Positions 8,775-18,029 of a stretch of 64,000 nt of DNA are shown here, in pieces. The notes beneath the pieces are model-generated. The model made no database searches, was not told the origin of the DNA, and worked only from the letters and a program-made list of their open reading frames with translations. A program made the translations under genes and the position numbers. Position 1 is the stretch's first letter. Every line of letters begins with the position of its first letter. This DNA comes from Rhizobiales bacterium Ga0077537. GTDB taxonomy: Bacteria; Pseudomonadota; Alphaproteobacteria; Rhizobiales; Hyphomicrobiaceae. The stretch is from positions 1 to 64,000 of the forward strand of contig LNEM01000028.1 in assembly GCA_001464955.1 (NCBI GenBank), in the 5' to 3' direction.

Positions 8775-10025
8775 TCAGCCGTAGGTCCTCTCGTCTGCGA
8801 TCACCTTGCCGTCGTTGGGCAGGCTCCCGAGTGCGACGAGTTCCACGGTCGCTCGAAGTTTGGTGGCCGCCTGAACCGAGTCACCGATCTTCTCGGCGAG
8901 CCCCGCCACCGGCGATCCGGCCTCTGCCTTCAGCGTCATGACATCCTGTTCGCCTGCTCGCCCGACGACCAGGCGCAGCCGCCCGAGTTCGGGATGCCGG
9001 CGCGCCACTTCGGCCACCTGTTCGGGATGCACGAACATGCCCTTCACCTTCGTCGTCTGGTCCGCCCGCCCGAGCCAGCCCTTGATGCGCAGATTGGTGC
9101 GCCCACAAGGACTCTCGCCTGCGAGAATGGCCGACAGGTCGCCGGTCGCGAGACGGATCATGGGATAGTCCCGGTTGAAGCACGTAACCACGACCTCGCC
9201 GACTTCCCCGTTGGGGACTGGATCCCCGGTCCCAGGCCGCACGATCTCGACGATCACTCCCTCGTCGACGATCATGCCCTCGACGGTGCCGTCCGGTCCC
9301 GGGCTCTCGTAGGCGATGAGACCGACGTCGGCGGTCGCATAGCACTGGAACACGGCGACGCCGCGCTCGGCGTACTCCTTGCGCAGCGACGGGAAGAGCG
9401 CCCCGCCGCCGACCATGGCGCGCTTGATCGAAGAGACGTCCTTGCCCGCCTCTTTCGCCTTGTCGAGCAGGATCTTGAGGTAATCGGGAACCCCGACGTA
9501 GACGGTCGGTTTCAGCCGCTCGATGGCCTCGAGCTGCTGTTCGGTGTTGCCCGGTCCGGCGGCGATCACCGTGCAGCCGAGCGCGCGCGCACCGGCGTCG
9601 AGGATCCATCCCCCCGGCGTGAGATGGTATGCGAAGGTGTTGTGCACCACGTCCGTCCCCCGGACGCCCATGGCATAGAGCGCCCGCGCCGACCGCCACC
9701 AGTCGCGGCCGAGCCCCTCGGGCTCGAAGATCGGCCCGGGTGACATGAACGTCCGGCCGAGCCGCCCAGGCTCACGCGTGGCGAAGCCACCGAACGGCGG
9801 CCGATGCGACTGGAGATCCTTGAGCGACGACTTTCGCAGAAGCGGCAGCTTGGCGAGATCGTCGCGGCTCTCGACGGACGCGAGGTCGCAACCCTGCAGG
9901 TGAGCGGCCCAGCCGTCGCACTGAGCAACGGTATTCTGCAGAAAGCTGGCGAGAAGACCGAACTGCGCAGCTTCCCGCGCCTCGTGCGGACGGGTCTCGA
10001 GTTGGTCGAGATAGGGCTCCGTCAT
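8775..10025 (-). CDS. Phenylacetate-CoA ligase-like (PaaK family) adenylate-forming enzyme
   Basis: The 416-residue protein resembles PaaK and related aryl- or acyl-CoA ligases: an N-terminal helical part, the middle AFAYHLTPGGW block, the substrate and adenylate region YVGVPDYLKILL and VGGGALFPSLR, the YATADVG motif near the adenylation site, then RLATGDLS and the C-terminal lobe with KVKGMFVHP. The start ATG at 10025 has GGAGGAT about 8 bases upstream, which favours it over an upstream ATG at 10124. It leads the region with the transporter genes 10.5-18 kb on the same strand but is separated from them by an opposite-strand small gene. The substrate is probably a carboxylic acid imported by the adjacent ABC system, which is an inference. 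Confidence 0.8.
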   Translation of the reverse strand: MTEPYLDQLETRPHEAREAAQFGLLASFLQNTVAQCDGWAAHLQGCDLASVESRDDLAKLPLLRKSSLKDLQSHRPPFGGFATREPGRLGRTFMSPGPIFEPEGLGRDWWRSARALYAMGVRGTDVVHNTFAYHLTPGGWILDAGARALGCTVIAAGPGNTEQQLEAIERLKPTVYVGVPDYLKILLDKAKEAGKDVSSIKRAMVGGGALFPSLRKEYAERGVAVFQCYATADVGLIAYESPGPDGTVEGMIVDEGVIVEIVRPGTGDPVPNGEVGEVVVTCFNRDYPMIRLATGDLSAILAGESPCGRTNLRIKGWLGRADQTTKVKGMFVHPEQVAEVARRHPELGRLRLVVGRAGEQDVMTLKAEAGSPVAGLAEKIGDSVQAATKLRATVELVALGSLPNDGKVIADERTYG

Positions 10026-10225
10026 CGATCCTCCCTGCCTTTCAAGCGCCCCGGAACGGTCGGGGCCGTCGGATGTGTCACCGTTGAGCGGGATTGAAGC
10101 GCCCGGTAACGGTTGGTCAAGCATTACATGGCGTCAACCCAACAAAGCGCTGCAGGCACTGCTAAAACTTGTCTGCATCGGGCAACGGGCTCGAAAGCAA
10201 CCGCAACCGGCCTGGGAGGCTGAAC

Positions 10226-10462
10226 ATGAGTGGTACCAGTCTCGTCATTCTGGCGATGTACTCGACGGTCAATGTCGTATCCCCGGCGTCGGCCATGACG
10301 CCGGAAGAGATCCCCTATCTCCTCGCGCTGCTGATGGCTGCCGCGGCACTGACCTGCATTGCCTCGTTCGCCCATTACGCGCCTCCGTCCCGTTCGTCGG
10401 CGAAAGGCGCATCGCTGCACAAGATCCGCCGCTTTTCAGGCCCGCGCGAGCGTCGGGCCTGA
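10226..10462 (+). CDS. Small membrane protein of unknown function (78 residues)
   Basis: The ATG at 10226 has a GGGAGG site 6 bases upstream. The product has two hydrophobic stretches (residues about 3-23 and 28-47) and a basic, polar C-terminus ending in RERRA. The first stretch ends in PASAM and could be a signal peptide instead of a membrane helix. It lies between the divergent ligase gene and the convergent livF, in a region otherwise read on the minus strand. I know no family for it. The strong SD site and hydrophobic profile support a real gene. Confidence 0.55.
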   Translation: MSGTSLVILAMYSTVNVVSPASAMTPEEIPYLLALLMAAAALTCIASFAHYAPPSRSSAKGASLHKIRRFSGPRERRA

Positions 10463-10498
10463 TCCCGCGACATCGGCCGGCCCCGCACAGGGCTCCTG

Positions 10499-11335
10499 TC
10501 ACGCGAGCCAGCGCTTCCGCCGCTTGTAGTGCTTCACGTCGCGGAAGCTCCTGCGCTCTCCGCCGCCGCCGGTCCCGAGATAGAATTCCTTGACGTCGGC
10601 GTTGTCGCGCAGCGCCGACGCTTCACCATCGAGCACCACGCGCCCGCTCTCCAGGATGTAACCGTAGGTCGCGTACTTGAGCGCCATGTTCGTATTCTGC
10701 TCGGCGAGCAGGAATGAGACGCCGTCCTTGGCGTTGATGTCTTTCACGATCTCGAAGATCTGCTCGACGATTTGCGGCGCGAGACCCATCGAAGGTTCGT
10801 CGAGCAGCACCATCGTCGGATTGGCCATGAGCGCGCGCCCGATGGCGCACATCTGCTGCTCGCCGCCCGACGTGTATCCGGCCTGCGAGGTGCGCCGCTC
10901 CTTGAGCCTTGGGAAATAGGCGTAGACGCGCTCGAGCGAAGCCGCGATGGCAGCCCGCCCGTCGCGGCGCGTGAACGCGCCTGTCAACAGGTTCTCCTCG
11001 ATCGTGAGATGTCCGAAGCAGTGCCGGCCTTCCATCACCTGGATGCAGCCACGCTTGACGAGTTCGTTCGGCGTCAGACTGTCGATCCGCTCGCCCTTGA
11101 AGGTGATCGAGCCCTTCGTCACTTCACCGCGCTCGGCCTTCAGCAGATTGGAGATCGAGCGGAGAGTGGTCGTCTTGCCGGCCCCGTTCGCGCCGAGAAT
11201 AGCGACGATGCCGCCCTGCGGCACGTTGAGCGACACCCCCTTCAGCACCAGGATGACGTGATCGTAGATCACCTCGATGTTGTTCACTTCGACAATGTTG
11301 GGCTTCGTCGGAGTGCCGGCGGTGGCGACTGTCAT
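10499..11335 (-). CDS. livF: Branched-chain-type ABC transporter ATP-binding protein (LivF-like)
   Basis: This is the second ATPase of a LIV/HAAT-family importer. It has a Walker A GANGAGKTTT, the ABC signature YTSGGEQQM and a Walker B VLLDEPSMGLAP, followed by the H-loop-equivalent AEQNT block typical of LivF. The ATG at 11335 is chosen over an upstream in-frame ATG at 11422, whose extra residues look like random Cys/Pro-rich sequence. The C-terminus carries a basic tail (KHYKRRKRWLA) longer than in ordinary LivF. Its position at the end of the set livG-livH-livM-binding protein-livF, close to two CoA ligases, suggests import of an aromatic or fatty acid more than an amino acid. Confidence 0.9.
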   Translation of the reverse strand: MTVATAGTPTKPNIVEVNNIEVIYDHVILVLKGVSLNVPQGGIVAILGANGAGKTTTLRSISNLLKAERGEVTKGSITFKGERIDSLTPNELVKRGCIQVMEGRHCFGHLTIEENLLTGAFTRRDGRAAIAASLERVYAYFPRLKERRTSQAGYTSGGEQQMCAIGRALMANPTMVLLDEPSMGLAPQIVEQIFEIVKDINAKDGVSFLLAEQNTNMALKYATYGYILESGRVVLDGEASALRDNADVKEFYLGTGGGGERRSFRDVKHYKRRKRWLA

Positions 11336-11433
11336 TGCGGTATCCGGGATCGAAAGCTTCGTAGATGGATGGCAAGTCGAAGGGCAGCCGGCCGGACATG
11401 ACGTCCGGAGCCGGCTGCCCATCCCCCCCGGGA

Positions 11434-12750
11434 TCAGTCCGGCTTCGAGCAGTCACGCGGCGTGATCTTCTTCTCGACCGCGTACTTCGCCGACTGTTCG
11501 GCAACGAGCTTGTCGAGCACGTCACGGTCGGCCGTGTAATAGTCCGAGATCACCTTCCACTCCTTGCCGTCCCACTGCTGCACCCGGGCGACGTCGGCGC
11601 CCTGGTGGTCAGAGCACGACAGCTTGAGCGGCTTCATCATGCCCTCGAAACCGGCCTCCTTGATGCGGGCTTCCGTGATGTCGAGGTTCTCGAAGCCCCA
11701 GCGCACCTGCTCGCCCGTCATCGGCTTGTTGCCGTACTTCTTCATCGCTGTGCGGATGGCCTCCGTACCGATGAAGGAGTTGATCAGGCCGCGGTTGTAG
11801 AGGACCTGGCCAAAATCGTCCTTGGCAAGGCTCTTGCCCTTGTCGATGAGGTGCTTCTTGATTTCGGCATGAACGCCGAACTGGCCGGGACCGTGCTGGA
11901 GCATCAGCGCCTTGTAGCCCTTGGCGCCGTCGCCGGCCGGCAGGACGTCGGGCTCCGCGCCGGACCACCAGATGCCGATGATCTTGTCACGCGGGAAGGC
12001 AACGGCGGCAGCTTCCTTGATCGCCGTGCCGTTCATCACGCCCCAGCCCCACAGCAGCACGTAATCGGGCCGGTCCTGGCGGATCGACAGCCACTGCGAC
12101 TTCTGCTCGACACCTGGGTGCGTCACGGGAACGCCCTTGAAGACGAAGCCGTGCTTGGCGGCCAGCGCCTCGAGGGCCGGGATCGGCTCTTTGCCGTAGG
12201 GGCTGTCGTGATAGACGAGCGTGATCTTCTTGCCCTTGAGCTTGTCGAGCCCGCCGAATTCCTTAGCGACGTGTTGCACGGCGACGCTCGCGCCGGTCCA
12301 GTAGCTGCCCATGGCGATGAAGTTCCACGGGAACACCGCGCCGTTGCGGCTCTCGGATCGCCCGTAGCCGAGCGTCAGCAGCGGGATCTTGTCACCCGGC
12401 GCCTTCTCGGTGAGTGCGAAGGTGATGCCGGTCGAGAGGGGCGACACGTAGGAGGCGCCTGTCGCACCCTTGCCCTTCAGGCGCTCGTAGCACTCGACAC
12501 CCTTGTCGGTGGCGTAACCGGTTTCACACTCTTCGAAGCCGATCTTGACGCCGTTGATGCCGCCATCGCGATCATTGAGAAGCGCCAGATAGTCGACGCC
12601 GCCGTTGGCGAACGGCACGCCGTTCACGGCGTAGGCGCCCGTCCGATAGGACAGGACCGGAATGAACTGCTCGCCACCCTGGGCGAGCGCCGGTGCAACC
12701 GACGCGAGAGACGCGCCGATGACGACGGACGCTGCAACAAGTTTCTTCAT
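11434..12750 (-). CDS. ABC transporter periplasmic substrate-binding protein (LivK-like)
   Basis: The 438-residue protein begins with a signal peptide (MKKLVAASVVIGASLASVAP, cleaved after ALA near residue 23) and has the type I periplasmic binding-protein fold of the HAAT family. Visible landmarks are GVDYLALLND near the start, VSPLSTGITFAL, YGRSE and a conserved Cys pair near the C-terminus. An excellent AGGAGG site lies upstream of the start. It is 98 bases from livF and 127 bases from livM. In related clusters such proteins bind aromatic acids or branched amino acids; the sequence does not reveal the ligand. Confidence 0.9.
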   Translation of the reverse strand: MKKLVAASVVIGASLASVAPALAQGGEQFIPVLSYRTGAYAVNGVPFANGGVDYLALLNDRDGGINGVKIGFEECETGYATDKGVECYERLKGKGATGASYVSPLSTGITFALTEKAPGDKIPLLTLGYGRSESRNGAVFPWNFIAMGSYWTGASVAVQHVAKEFGGLDKLKGKKITLVYHDSPYGKEPIPALEALAAKHGFVFKGVPVTHPGVEQKSQWLSIRQDRPDYVLLWGWGVMNGTAIKEAAAVAFPRDKIIGIWWSGAEPDVLPAGDGAKGYKALMLQHGPGQFGVHAEIKKHLIDKGKSLAKDDFGQVLYNRGLINSFIGTEAIRTAMKKYGNKPMTGEQVRWGFENLDITEARIKEAGFEGMMKPLKLSCSDHQGADVARVQQWDGKEWKVISDYYTADRDVLDKLVAEQSAKYAVEKKITPRDCSKPD

Positions 12751-12877
12751 GTCCTTCCTCCTCTTTATTGCACAGCCGGTTGGACGGCCCCGCTGCGCGG
12801 TCGTGCGGAGCGTTGATTTTCTGTCTTACCGCCTCGAGAACGCACCGCTGCCTTCGAGATGGCTTCCGAAAATTGGC

Positions 12878-13981
12878 TCAGTAGGGGAATGGCCACAGCC
12901 TGAGTTTTTCTTTCGCGAGACTGACCAGCCTTGCGAATCCGTGTGGCTCCTTGATGAGCAGGAAGCAGATCAACGAACCGAAGATGATGAACTCGAGATG
13001 CGAGATGGTCTCCGTCGAGAGCGGCACGCCCAGTTCCGACGGCACGACGTTCAGGAAGATCGGCACCATGAGGATGAACCCGGCGCCGAGGAACGAGCCG
13101 AGGATCGAGCCGAGCCCGCCGATGATCACCATGAAGAGAAGCTGCAGCGACCGGTCGATGGAGAACGCCAGCGGCTCCCAGGCCCCGAGATACACGAACG
13201 CCCACAGGGCACCGGCGACGCCCACCATGAACGACGAGACGGCGAAGGCCGACAGCTTGGCGAAGAACGGCCGGATGCCCATCAGCTCGGCGGCGATGTC
13301 CATGTCCCGGATCGCCATCCACTGGCGTCCGATGGCGCCGCGCACGAGGTTCTTGGCGACGAAGGCGAAGAACACGACAAAGGCGAGGCAGAACAGATAG
13401 CGCTCGATCGGCTCGTCGACGACCCAGCCAAAGACGTTGAGCTCCGGCGCGCTGACCGAGCCCGACGGCGCATAGTTGGTGAACCATTTCACGCGCAGGA
13501 ACAGCCAGTCGAAGAAGAACTGCGCGGCGAGCGTCGCGACGGCGAGATAGAGCCCCTTGATACGCAGCGACGGGATGCCGAACAGCACGCCCACGATGGC
13601 CGAGCACACACCTCCGAGCAGGATCGACGGCAACACGGGAAGCGCCGGCAGTCCGATCTCCGGCATCCCGGTGCCGAACTTGTAGGCCATGTAGGCGCCG
13701 ATCGCCATGAAGGCCCCGGAACCGAGCGAGATCTGTCCGCAATAGCCGATCAGGATGTTCACGCCGATCGCGGCGAGCGACAGGATCAGGAACGGCAGCA
13801 GAATGGCACGCAGCAGATACTCGTTGCCGAAGGGCCAGACCGCGAAGTGCGCCAACAGCGGAATGCCGACGAACGCGAACACAAGCAGCGCGCCGAGCGC
13901 AATGCGGTCCTGCCGGAGCGGCAGCATGGCCATGTCGGCCGAATAGGTCGTCTTGAACTGGCCGGTCTCGCGGTAGAGCAT
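12878..13981 (-). CDS. livM: Branched-chain-type ABC transporter permease (LivM-like)
   Basis: This 367-residue inner-membrane permease has about nine hydrophobic segments. It shows the LivM signature blocks YCGQISLGSGAFMAIGAY near residue 80 and GIPSLRIKGLYLAVATLA, plus the cytoplasmic EAA-like loop RQWMAIRDMDIAAELMGI that contacts the ATPases. The start ATG at 13981 has a GAGGAGGG site and lies 11 bases from the livH stop. The open frame continues upstream, but through livH in a different frame. It pairs with livH to form the translocation pore. Confidence 0.92.
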   Translation of the reverse strand: MLYRETGQFKTTYSADMAMLPLRQDRIALGALLVFAFVGIPLLAHFAVWPFGNEYLLRAILLPFLILSLAAIGVNILIGYCGQISLGSGAFMAIGAYMAYKFGTGMPEIGLPALPVLPSILLGGVCSAIVGVLFGIPSLRIKGLYLAVATLAAQFFFDWLFLRVKWFTNYAPSGSVSAPELNVFGWVVDEPIERYLFCLAFVVFFAFVAKNLVRGAIGRQWMAIRDMDIAAELMGIRPFFAKLSAFAVSSFMVGVAGALWAFVYLGAWEPLAFSIDRSLQLLFMVIIGGLGSILGSFLGAGFILMVPIFLNVVPSELGVPLSTETISHLEFIIFGSLICFLLIKEPHGFARLVSLAKEKLRLWPFPY

Positions 13982-13992
13982 GACGGCCCTCC

Positions 13993-15087
13993 TCAGATGC
14001 GCTCGATGATCTTTTCCCCGTAAAGGCCTTGCGGCCTCACGAGCAGGACGGCCAGCGCCAGCACGTAGGCGAACCAGTATTCGATGCCGCCTCCGATGAG
14101 CTCGCCCAGATAGATTTCGGCGAGCTTCTCGCCGGCCCCCACGATGAGGCCGCCGACGATCGCGCCCGGCACCGACGTGAACCCGCCGATGATGAGCACC
14201 GGCAGCGCCTTGAGCGCCAGGAACACGATCGAGAACTGCACGCCTAGCTTCGTGCCCCACACCGTGGCAGCCACCAGCGCGACGATGCCGGCAACCAGCC
14301 AGACGATGAACCAGATCCACGAGATGGGGATGCCGACCGACTGGGCCGCGGCATGGTCGTCCGCGACCGCGCGCAACGCCCGCCCGGTCTTCGTGTACTG
14401 GAAGAAGGCGGCGAGCGCGACGACGAGGATTGCCGCGATCAGCCCGCCCCACACGTCGAGCTTGTTGACCAGGATGCCGCCCGGAAACATGCCTTCGCCC
14501 AGGATCCAGGCATCTGTCGGAAAAAGGCGGAGCGGATAGACGCCCGAGCCGAACACCATCTGCGCCAGCCCTTCCAGGACGAACGTCGCGCCGATCGTCG
14601 ACATGAAGAGCGTGAGGCCGTCCTGATTGAGCAGCGGCCTGAGCACCCACTTCTCGATCACGAAGGCGCAGAGCGCCATGACCGCGCCGGAAAAGAGGAT
14701 CGCGAGCGGGATCGCAACAATGTTCGCGACGCCGAGGCCCGTGAGGTAGTCGAGCGAACGGACGAGCGCGAGGCCCGCCACGAGCACCATCGCGCCCTGC
14801 GCATAGTTGAAGACGCCGGACGCCTTGAAGATGAGGACGAAGCCCAGCGCCACCAGCGAGTAGAGGACGCCCGACAGGAGCCCGCCGACCAGGATCTCGA
14901 GAAAGCCTCCCGGATTGTCGATGGCGCGGGACGCGAGATAGCCGAGAAACACGGCGGTGACAGCCGCAAGAGCGACGTGAACGATGGTGTCCACCACCGA
15001 TCGCCGATCGCCGCGCAGCAGCACGAACATCAGTCCCGCGAGGACTGCTCCGATGCCGCCCGGAATTGCAAAGCTCAAACCCGACAT
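13993..15087 (-). CDS. livH: Branched-chain-type ABC transporter permease (LivH-like)
   Basis: This 364-residue inner-membrane permease carries the LivH hallmarks GGLLSGVLYSLVALGFVLIF, FNYAQGAM and the loop RALRAVADDHAAAQSVGI that docks the ATPases. The N-terminus adds two extra hydrophobic stretches (about residues 5-25 and 35-50) before the canonical start of LivH, longer than the roughly 290 residues of the textbook protein. The stop lies 11 bases before livM, so the two permeases are certainly co-transcribed. Confidence 0.92.
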   Translation of the reverse strand: MSGLSFAIPGGIGAVLAGLMFVLLRGDRRSVVDTIVHVALAAVTAVFLGYLASRAIDNPGGFLEILVGGLLSGVLYSLVALGFVLIFKASGVFNYAQGAMVLVAGLALVRSLDYLTGLGVANIVAIPLAILFSGAVMALCAFVIEKWVLRPLLNQDGLTLFMSTIGATFVLEGLAQMVFGSGVYPLRLFPTDAWILGEGMFPGGILVNKLDVWGGLIAAILVVALAAFFQYTKTGRALRAVADDHAAAQSVGIPISWIWFIVWLVAGIVALVAATVWGTKLGVQFSIVFLALKALPVLIIGGFTSVPGAIVGGLIVGAGEKLAEIYLGELIGGGIEYWFAYVLALAVLLVRPQGLYGEKIIERI

Positions 15088-15132
15088 GCCTGGCCCGTTA
15101 CCCTGTTGCTTCGCCGGTTGCGCGTGACGGCT

Positions 15133-16047
15133 TCAATGCGAGACGCCGAGATAGGCGTCGATGACTTTCGGATCGGCCTTCACCTGATCCGGCGTACCGT
15201 CCGCGATCTTGCGCCCGTACTCGAGCACCACGACGCGATCGGACAGATCCATCACCACGCCCATGTCGTGCTCGATCAGCGCGATTGTGGTGCCGAGATG
15301 CTGGTTGATGGTGATGATGAAGCGGCTCATGTCCTCTTTCTCTTCGAGGTTCATGCCCGCCATCGGCTCGTCGAGAAGCAGCAGCTCGGGCTCCATCGCG
15401 AGGGCGCGGCCGAGTTCGACGCGCTTCTGCAGGCCATACGGCAGCTTGCCGACCGGCACCTTGCGGATGTGCTGGATCTCGAGGAAATCGATGAGCTTCT
15501 CGACCACTTCGCGGTGCCGCATCTCCTCGTTGACGGCCGGCCCGAACCGGAGCGCCTGCCAGAGAATGCCGCGCTGCATCTTGAGCGTGCGCCCCGCCAT
15601 CATGTTGTCGAGCGTCGACATGCCCTTGAACAACGCCACGTTCTGAAACGTCCGCGATATGCCGGAGCTGGCGGCGAAGTAGGGCCGCATCTCGCGCCGC
15701 TTTTCGCCCTTGAACGTGATCACGCCCTGCTGCGGAAAATAGAAGCCGTTGATGACATTGAGCATCGACGTCTTGCCGGCGCCGTTCGGGCCGATGATGG
15801 CGCGGATCTCACCCTTTCGGATATCGAACGACACGTCGGAAATCGCCCGCACACCACCGAACGACAGTGAAACGTTCTCGACCGAGAGGATCACCTCCCC
15901 CGTCCGCCGGGCTCGATCCTCCCGGCTGCCGGCGCCGCCGGCCGCCCGGGCCGCCGCCACGGCAAGGCCACTCGCCTCGGCCGGCTGAGTGGATGCGGCA
16001 GTGGAGCCAGCCGCAGGGGCAACCGGCATGACGGTGTTCGAGCTCAT
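15133..16047 (-). CDS. livG: Branched-chain-type ABC transporter ATP-binding protein (LivG-like)
   Basis: This is the first ATPase of the importer. Walker A is GPNGAGKTSM, the signature region reads LPYGLQKRVELGRAL (a degenerate LSGGQ, common in this subfamily), Walker B is LLLLDEPMAGMN and the H-loop is IEHDMGVVM. An N-terminal extension of about 50 Ala/Gly/Pro-rich residues precedes the ABC domain and is unusual. The start overlaps the stop of the upstream acyl-CoA synthetase gene by ATGA, so the two are translationally coupled. That ties the ligase to the transporter. Confidence 0.92.
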   Translation of the reverse strand: MSSNTVMPVAPAAGSTAASTQPAEASGLAVAAARAAGGAGSREDRARRTGEVILSVENVSLSFGGVRAISDVSFDIRKGEIRAIIGPNGAGKTSMLNVINGFYFPQQGVITFKGEKRREMRPYFAASSGISRTFQNVALFKGMSTLDNMMAGRTLKMQRGILWQALRFGPAVNEEMRHREVVEKLIDFLEIQHIRKVPVGKLPYGLQKRVELGRALAMEPELLLLDEPMAGMNLEEKEDMSRFIITINQHLGTTIALIEHDMGVVMDLSDRVVVLEYGRKIADGTPDQVKADPKVIDAYLGVSH

Positions 16048-18029
16048 TCCGCAGCCTCTTTCAGGGTCGCGGCCGTCGACGGGAAGGTCGGGACATCGAC
16101 GATATCCACGTCGCCCTCGATCTTCCCCTTGCGGCCATCCTCGTAGGTGACTTCGACCGAGATGTGGGCCTGGCGCGATCCGTCGTAGAGCGCCGTGATC
16201 AGCGCACCGTAGCGGTCCGCGATGAAGCCGCGCCGGACTTTCTGTGTCCGTGTCAGCTCGCCGTCGTCGGCGTCGAGTTCCTTGTGCAGGATGAGGAACC
16301 GGGTGACCTGCGATCCGGAAACCAGCGGCTCGCCGGCGAGCGACCGGTTCATCTCTTCGACCCGCTTCAGGATCATGTCCTTGACCTGCGGGTTCGCTGC
16401 GAGTTCCTGATAGCTCGCGTAGATCACGTTGTTCCGCTCGGCCCAGTTGCCGACGCTGACGAGATCGATGTTGATGAAGGCCGTCGCGAAATCGCGACCA
16501 TTGCCGAACACCACCGCTTCCTTGACTTCGGGATAGAACTTGAGCCGGTTCTCGACGTACTTCGGAGCGAACAGCGCGCCGGAATTGAGCCGCCCGACGT
16601 CCTTGGCGCGATCGATGATCCTGAGATGCCCCTTGGCGTCGATGAATCCGGCATCACCGGTCCGCACCCAGCCCTCCGCTGTTTTCGTAGCGGCGGTGGC
16701 CTCGTCGTTTTTGAAGTACTTGTGGAACACGCCGGGGCTCTTGAAGAGCACCTCGCCGGTTCCCTCCTCGATCCTGATCTGAACGTCGGGACCGGGCTTG
16801 CCGACCGTCTCCGGGAAGACCTCGCCATCCGGCTGCAGCGTAATGAAGACGCTGGCTTCGGTCTGGCCATAGAGTTGCTTCAGGTTGATGCCCAGCGAGC
16901 GGAAGAACGAGAACAGCTCCGGCCCGATGGCCTCGCCCGCCGTGTACGCAACGCGCAGGTTGGAGAACCCGATCCGGTTTCGCAACGGCGCATAGACCAG
17001 CAGGTCGCCGAGTCCATAAAGCATCCGATCCACGAGGCCGACCGGCTTCCCGTCGAGAACGTTCTCTCCGGCCCGCCGCGCAACCTTGAGGAAGTAATGG
17101 AACATGCCCTTCTTGATCGCGCCGGCGTCCTCCATGCGGACCATGATCTGGGTCAGCATGGTCTCGAACACGCGCGGCGGGGCAAAGAAGTAGGAAGGCC
17201 CGATTTCGCGCCGGTCGTCGATGGCCGTTTCGGGGCTTTCCGGGCAGCACACCGTGAGCCCACCGGCGAACGCCTGACCATAGGAGAAGATATGGTCTCC
17301 GACCCAGGCCATCGGCAGGTAGGCGATCATCGTGTCTTCCGGTGTGAACCGGTCGAAGATGTTGGCGTTTCGCCCTGAAATGACGACGTTGTCGTGGGTC
17401 AGCATCACGCCCTTGGGCCGCCCGGTCGTCCCCGACGTATAGAGCATGACCGACACGTCGGCGCCCTTGCCGGCTTCGACCCCCGCCATCCACGCGGCCG
17501 CCGCGCCGGGATCGGCCGCAAGCTTCGCGCGTCCGGTCTTCTGCAGGGCTTCGATCGATGTCAGTCGATCCGGGTCGTAGTCTTCGAGCCCTCTCGGATC
17601 ATGATAGACGATGCGAGCCAGTCGCGGCAGTCGATCGGCGATCGACAGCAGCTTGTCGGTCTGCTCCTGATCCTCGACGACGGCGAAGCGGACCTCGGCG
17701 TGGTCCAGCACGTAGGCCATCTCGTCGGCGACGGAGTCCTGATAGAGCGGCACTGGAATGGCACCGAGACTCTGGGCGGCCGTAAAGGTCCAGTAGAGAT
17801 GGGGGCGGTTGTCGCCGATGATGGCGACCGTGTCGCCCTTGCCGAGGCCGAGCGCCTGAAGGCCGAGCGCCAGCGCGCGGACTTCCTCAAGAACCTCGCT
17901 CCAGGTCCAGGTCTGCCAGATTCCGAGCGTCTTCTCGCGGAACGCCGAGCGTGTCGCGAACACCTGTGCGTTGCGCACGAGTAGCTTCGGCACGGTATCG
18001 GGGTTCGCCTGGGGTTGCCCAGCGTTCAC
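16044..18029 (-). CDS. AMP-dependent acyl-CoA synthetase (long-chain fatty-acid-CoA ligase family)
   Basis: The enzyme activates a carboxylic acid to its CoA thioester through an acyl-adenylate. The P-loop YTSGTTGRPKGVML lies near residue 200, the YGQTEAS adenylation motif near 390, and the TGDAGFID / IIDRAKD region near 480. I start it at the GTG at 18029, because GGGAGGAAG lies 7 bases upstream and the product then begins VNAGQPQAN. The open frame runs on to 18131 but without an SD site. The size (661 residues) fits the FAA1-like class found with LIV-type transporters. Its stop overlaps livG, so the imported acid is probably activated at once. Confidence 0.9.
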   Translation of the reverse strand: MNAGQPQANPDTVPKLLVRNAQVFATRSAFREKTLGIWQTWTWSEVLEEVRALALGLQALGLGKGDTVAIIGDNRPHLYWTFTAAQSLGAIPVPLYQDSVADEMAYVLDHAEVRFAVVEDQEQTDKLLSIADRLPRLARIVYHDPRGLEDYDPDRLTSIEALQKTGRAKLAADPGAAAAWMAGVEAGKGADVSVMLYTSGTTGRPKGVMLTHDNVVISGRNANIFDRFTPEDTMIAYLPMAWVGDHIFSYGQAFAGGLTVCCPESPETAIDDRREIGPSYFFAPPRVFETMLTQIMVRMEDAGAIKKGMFHYFLKVARRAGENVLDGKPVGLVDRMLYGLGDLLVYAPLRNRIGFSNLRVAYTAGEAIGPELFSFFRSLGINLKQLYGQTEASVFITLQPDGEVFPETVGKPGPDVQIRIEEGTGEVLFKSPGVFHKYFKNDEATAATKTAEGWVRTGDAGFIDAKGHLRIIDRAKDVGRLNSGALFAPKYVENRLKFYPEVKEAVVFGNGRDFATAFINIDLVSVGNWAERNNVIYASYQELAANPQVKDMILKRVEEMNRSLAGEPLVSGSQVTRFLILHKELDADDGELTRTQKVRRGFIADRYGALITALYDGSRQAHISVEVTYEDGRKGKIEGDVDIVDVPTFPSTAATLKEAAE

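Noticed and set aside
11365-12816. Plus-strand open frame of 483 codons antisense to the substrate-binding protein gene
   Set aside because: Shadow of the binding-protein gene; no family features.
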